Positions 5,830 through 6,512 of a stretch of 6,512 nt of DNA are shown one piece after another (position 1 is the stretch's first letter; each line of letters opens with the position of its first letter). The notes under the pieces were generated by a model. It did no database searches, had not been told where the DNA came from, and worked only from the letters and a program-made list of their open reading frames with translations. Source of the DNA: an uncultured Actinomycetes bacterium (lineage in GTDB: Bacteria; Actinomycetota; Thermoleophilia; Gaiellales; F1-60-MAGs149); NCBI GenBank assembly GCA_903847495.1, contig CAINDT010000276.1, positions 1 to 6,512 on the forward strand, written 5' to 3'. Made by a program: the position numbers and the translations under genes.

Positions 5830-5863
5830 CGGAGGGTTCGCCGCTCGCGCGGCATCCCCTCCG
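5830..5863 (-). promoter_or_regulatory. nested GNRA-capped hairpin filling the murD/ftsW gap
   Basis: In mRNA sense the outer arms are CGGAGGG (5857-5863) and CCCTCCG (5830-5836), a perfect 7-bp match. The inner arms GCCGC (5849-5853) and GCGGC (5840-5844) enclose the tetraloop GCGA, a GNRA loop. Between the stems lies a symmetric 3x3 internal loop, GAU against GAA, in which U-G and G-A pairs are possible. The hairpin starts 4 nt after the murD stop and ends at the base before the ftsW GTG. It holds the only good GGAGG of this junction in its outer stem. It is likely a translational control or coupling element; no U-run follows, so it is not a terminator. Confidence 0.55.
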
Positions 5864-5867
5864 CCTC

Positions 5868-6512
5868 TCAGCAGGCGCCGAGCTCGACGGCGAGCGCACG
5901 GAACCGCTCGCCTCGCGCGACGTAATCCGTGAATTCATCGAAACTCGCGCAGGCCGGCGCGAGCAGCACGTGGTCGCCCGGAGCGCTGTCGGATGTGGCC
6001 CGGCGCACCGCATCGTCGAAGTCGTCGCACACCACCGCCTCCACCCCGCGCGCTGCCAGCGGCTCGGCCATGCGCCGTCCGGCCGGTCCCGTCAGGTAGA
6101 CGCGTTGCACCCGGCCGGGTAACGCACCCGCGAGCGGCGCGAAATCGGCACCCTTGTCGCTGCCGCCGAGGATCAGTCGCACGGGCTCATCGGGAAAGGC
6201 GGTCAGCGCCTTCAGCGTGGCGTCGACGTTGGTGGCCTTGGAGTCGTTCCAGAGCCGGACGCCGCCGACCACTCCGCAGTCCTCAAGCCGGTGCGCAACC
6301 GGCTGAAAGTCCCGCACCGCAGCCGCGATCGCCGCCTCTGAGGCGCCGACGGCGCGGGCCAGCGCAGCCGCGACCGCGACGTTTTCCCGGTTGTGGTCGC
6401 CGCGCAGACGGCTCTCGGCGAAGCCCAGCTCGTCCGCATCGATGCCCCGCACGCGCACGACCTCGGCGTCGCCTGGCACGCGGCGCTGGTCCTCGCAGAA
6501 CGGGTCATCGAC
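5868..6512 (-). CDS. murD: UDP-N-acetylmuramoylalanine--D-glutamate ligase, MurD (C-terminal part, cut by window edge)
   Basis: Only the last 214 codons are present; the frame is open to base 6512, so the start lies outside the window. A GTG at 6479 is internal and not a start. MurD is the cytoplasmic ATP-dependent ligase that adds D-glutamate to UDP-MurNAc-L-Ala. The fragment holds the end of the central ATPase domain and the whole C-terminal domain. Visible motifs, numbered in the fragment, are GDHNRENVAVAAA (38-50), HRLE (74-77), WNDSKATN (88-95), LGGSDKGADF (115-124) and LLAPACASFDEF (183-194) followed by ARGERF. All are standard for MurD, and the NDSKATN and ACASFD motifs separate it from MurC, MurE and MurF. 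The N-terminal UDP-binding domain and the P-loop are not in the window. The stop lies 38 nt before ftsW, a gap filled by the hairpin described separately. Confidence 0.95.
   Translation of the reverse strand, partial: VDDPFCEDQRRVPGDAEVVRVRGIDADELGFAESRLRGDHNRENVAVAAALARAVGASEAAIAAAVRDFQPVAHRLEDCGVVGGVRLWNDSKATNVDATLKALTAFPDEPVRLILGGSDKGADFAPLAGALPGRVQRVYLTGPAGRRMAEPLAARGVEAVVCDDFDDAVRRATSDSAPGDHVLLAPACASFDEFTDYVARGERFRALAVELGAC

Noticed and set aside
5830..5863. The murD/ftsW hairpin as an intrinsic terminator
   Set aside because: No U-run follows the stem on either strand, and the ftsW start codon begins at the next base.
4261..5925. A 554-codon open frame on the plus strand opposite ftsW and murG
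   Set aside because: It is rich in Arg, Asp, His and Glu with no recognisable domain, and lies fully antisense to two certain genes. Long antisense frames are expected in DNA this GC-rich.

Overview
The window is a compact, one-directional gene cluster on the minus strand of a very GC-rich bacterial chromosome. Its core is the peptidoglycan-precursor part of a division and cell wall (dcw) cluster, in transcription order murD (3' part only, window right edge), ftsW, murG, murC, murB. Two less ordinary genes follow: a sigma-factor-like protein with a C-terminal membrane anchor, and the first 34 codons of a secreted or lipid-free exported protein that runs off the left edge. The order murD-ftsW-murG-murC, the high GC content and several sequence habits (MurG with SEAD in place of the HEQN-type motif, FtsW with a basic Pro-rich tail) fit Actinomycetota, perhaps Thermoleophilia. 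That placement is inference, not proof.

The wall genes cover the last cytoplasmic steps of lipid II synthesis. MurB makes UDP-MurNAc, MurC adds L-Ala, MurD adds D-Glu, and MurG adds GlcNAc to lipid I to give lipid II. FtsW polymerises lipid II at the septum. The genes are translationally tight: murG/murC and murC/murB each overlap by ATGA. The two junctions with a gap (murD/ftsW, 38 nt; ftsW/murG, 31 nt) each contain an inverted repeat that pairs a GGAGG-type ribosome-binding sequence with an upstream or downstream CCTCC. The murD/ftsW hairpin is a nested stem capped by a GCGA (GNRA) tetraloop, and a nine-codon reading frame inside it ends in TGATG on the ftsW start.

Downstream of murB, where actinobacterial clusters usually continue with ftsQ (and ftsA/ftsZ), the window instead has a 367-residue protein. 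It shows sigma-70 region-2-like and region-4-like segments, one transmembrane helix and an extracytoplasmic Ala/Gly/Ser-rich tail of about 98 residues. Its stop codon overlaps the start of the next gene, which begins with a clear signal peptide. This pair is the most unusual part of the window: a candidate membrane-tethered transcription regulator with an exported partner, placed directly behind the wall-precursor genes.

I see no tRNA, rRNA, CRISPR array, insertion sequence or phage gene, and no gene on the plus strand that I would defend. No stretch above 300 bases lacks a gene.
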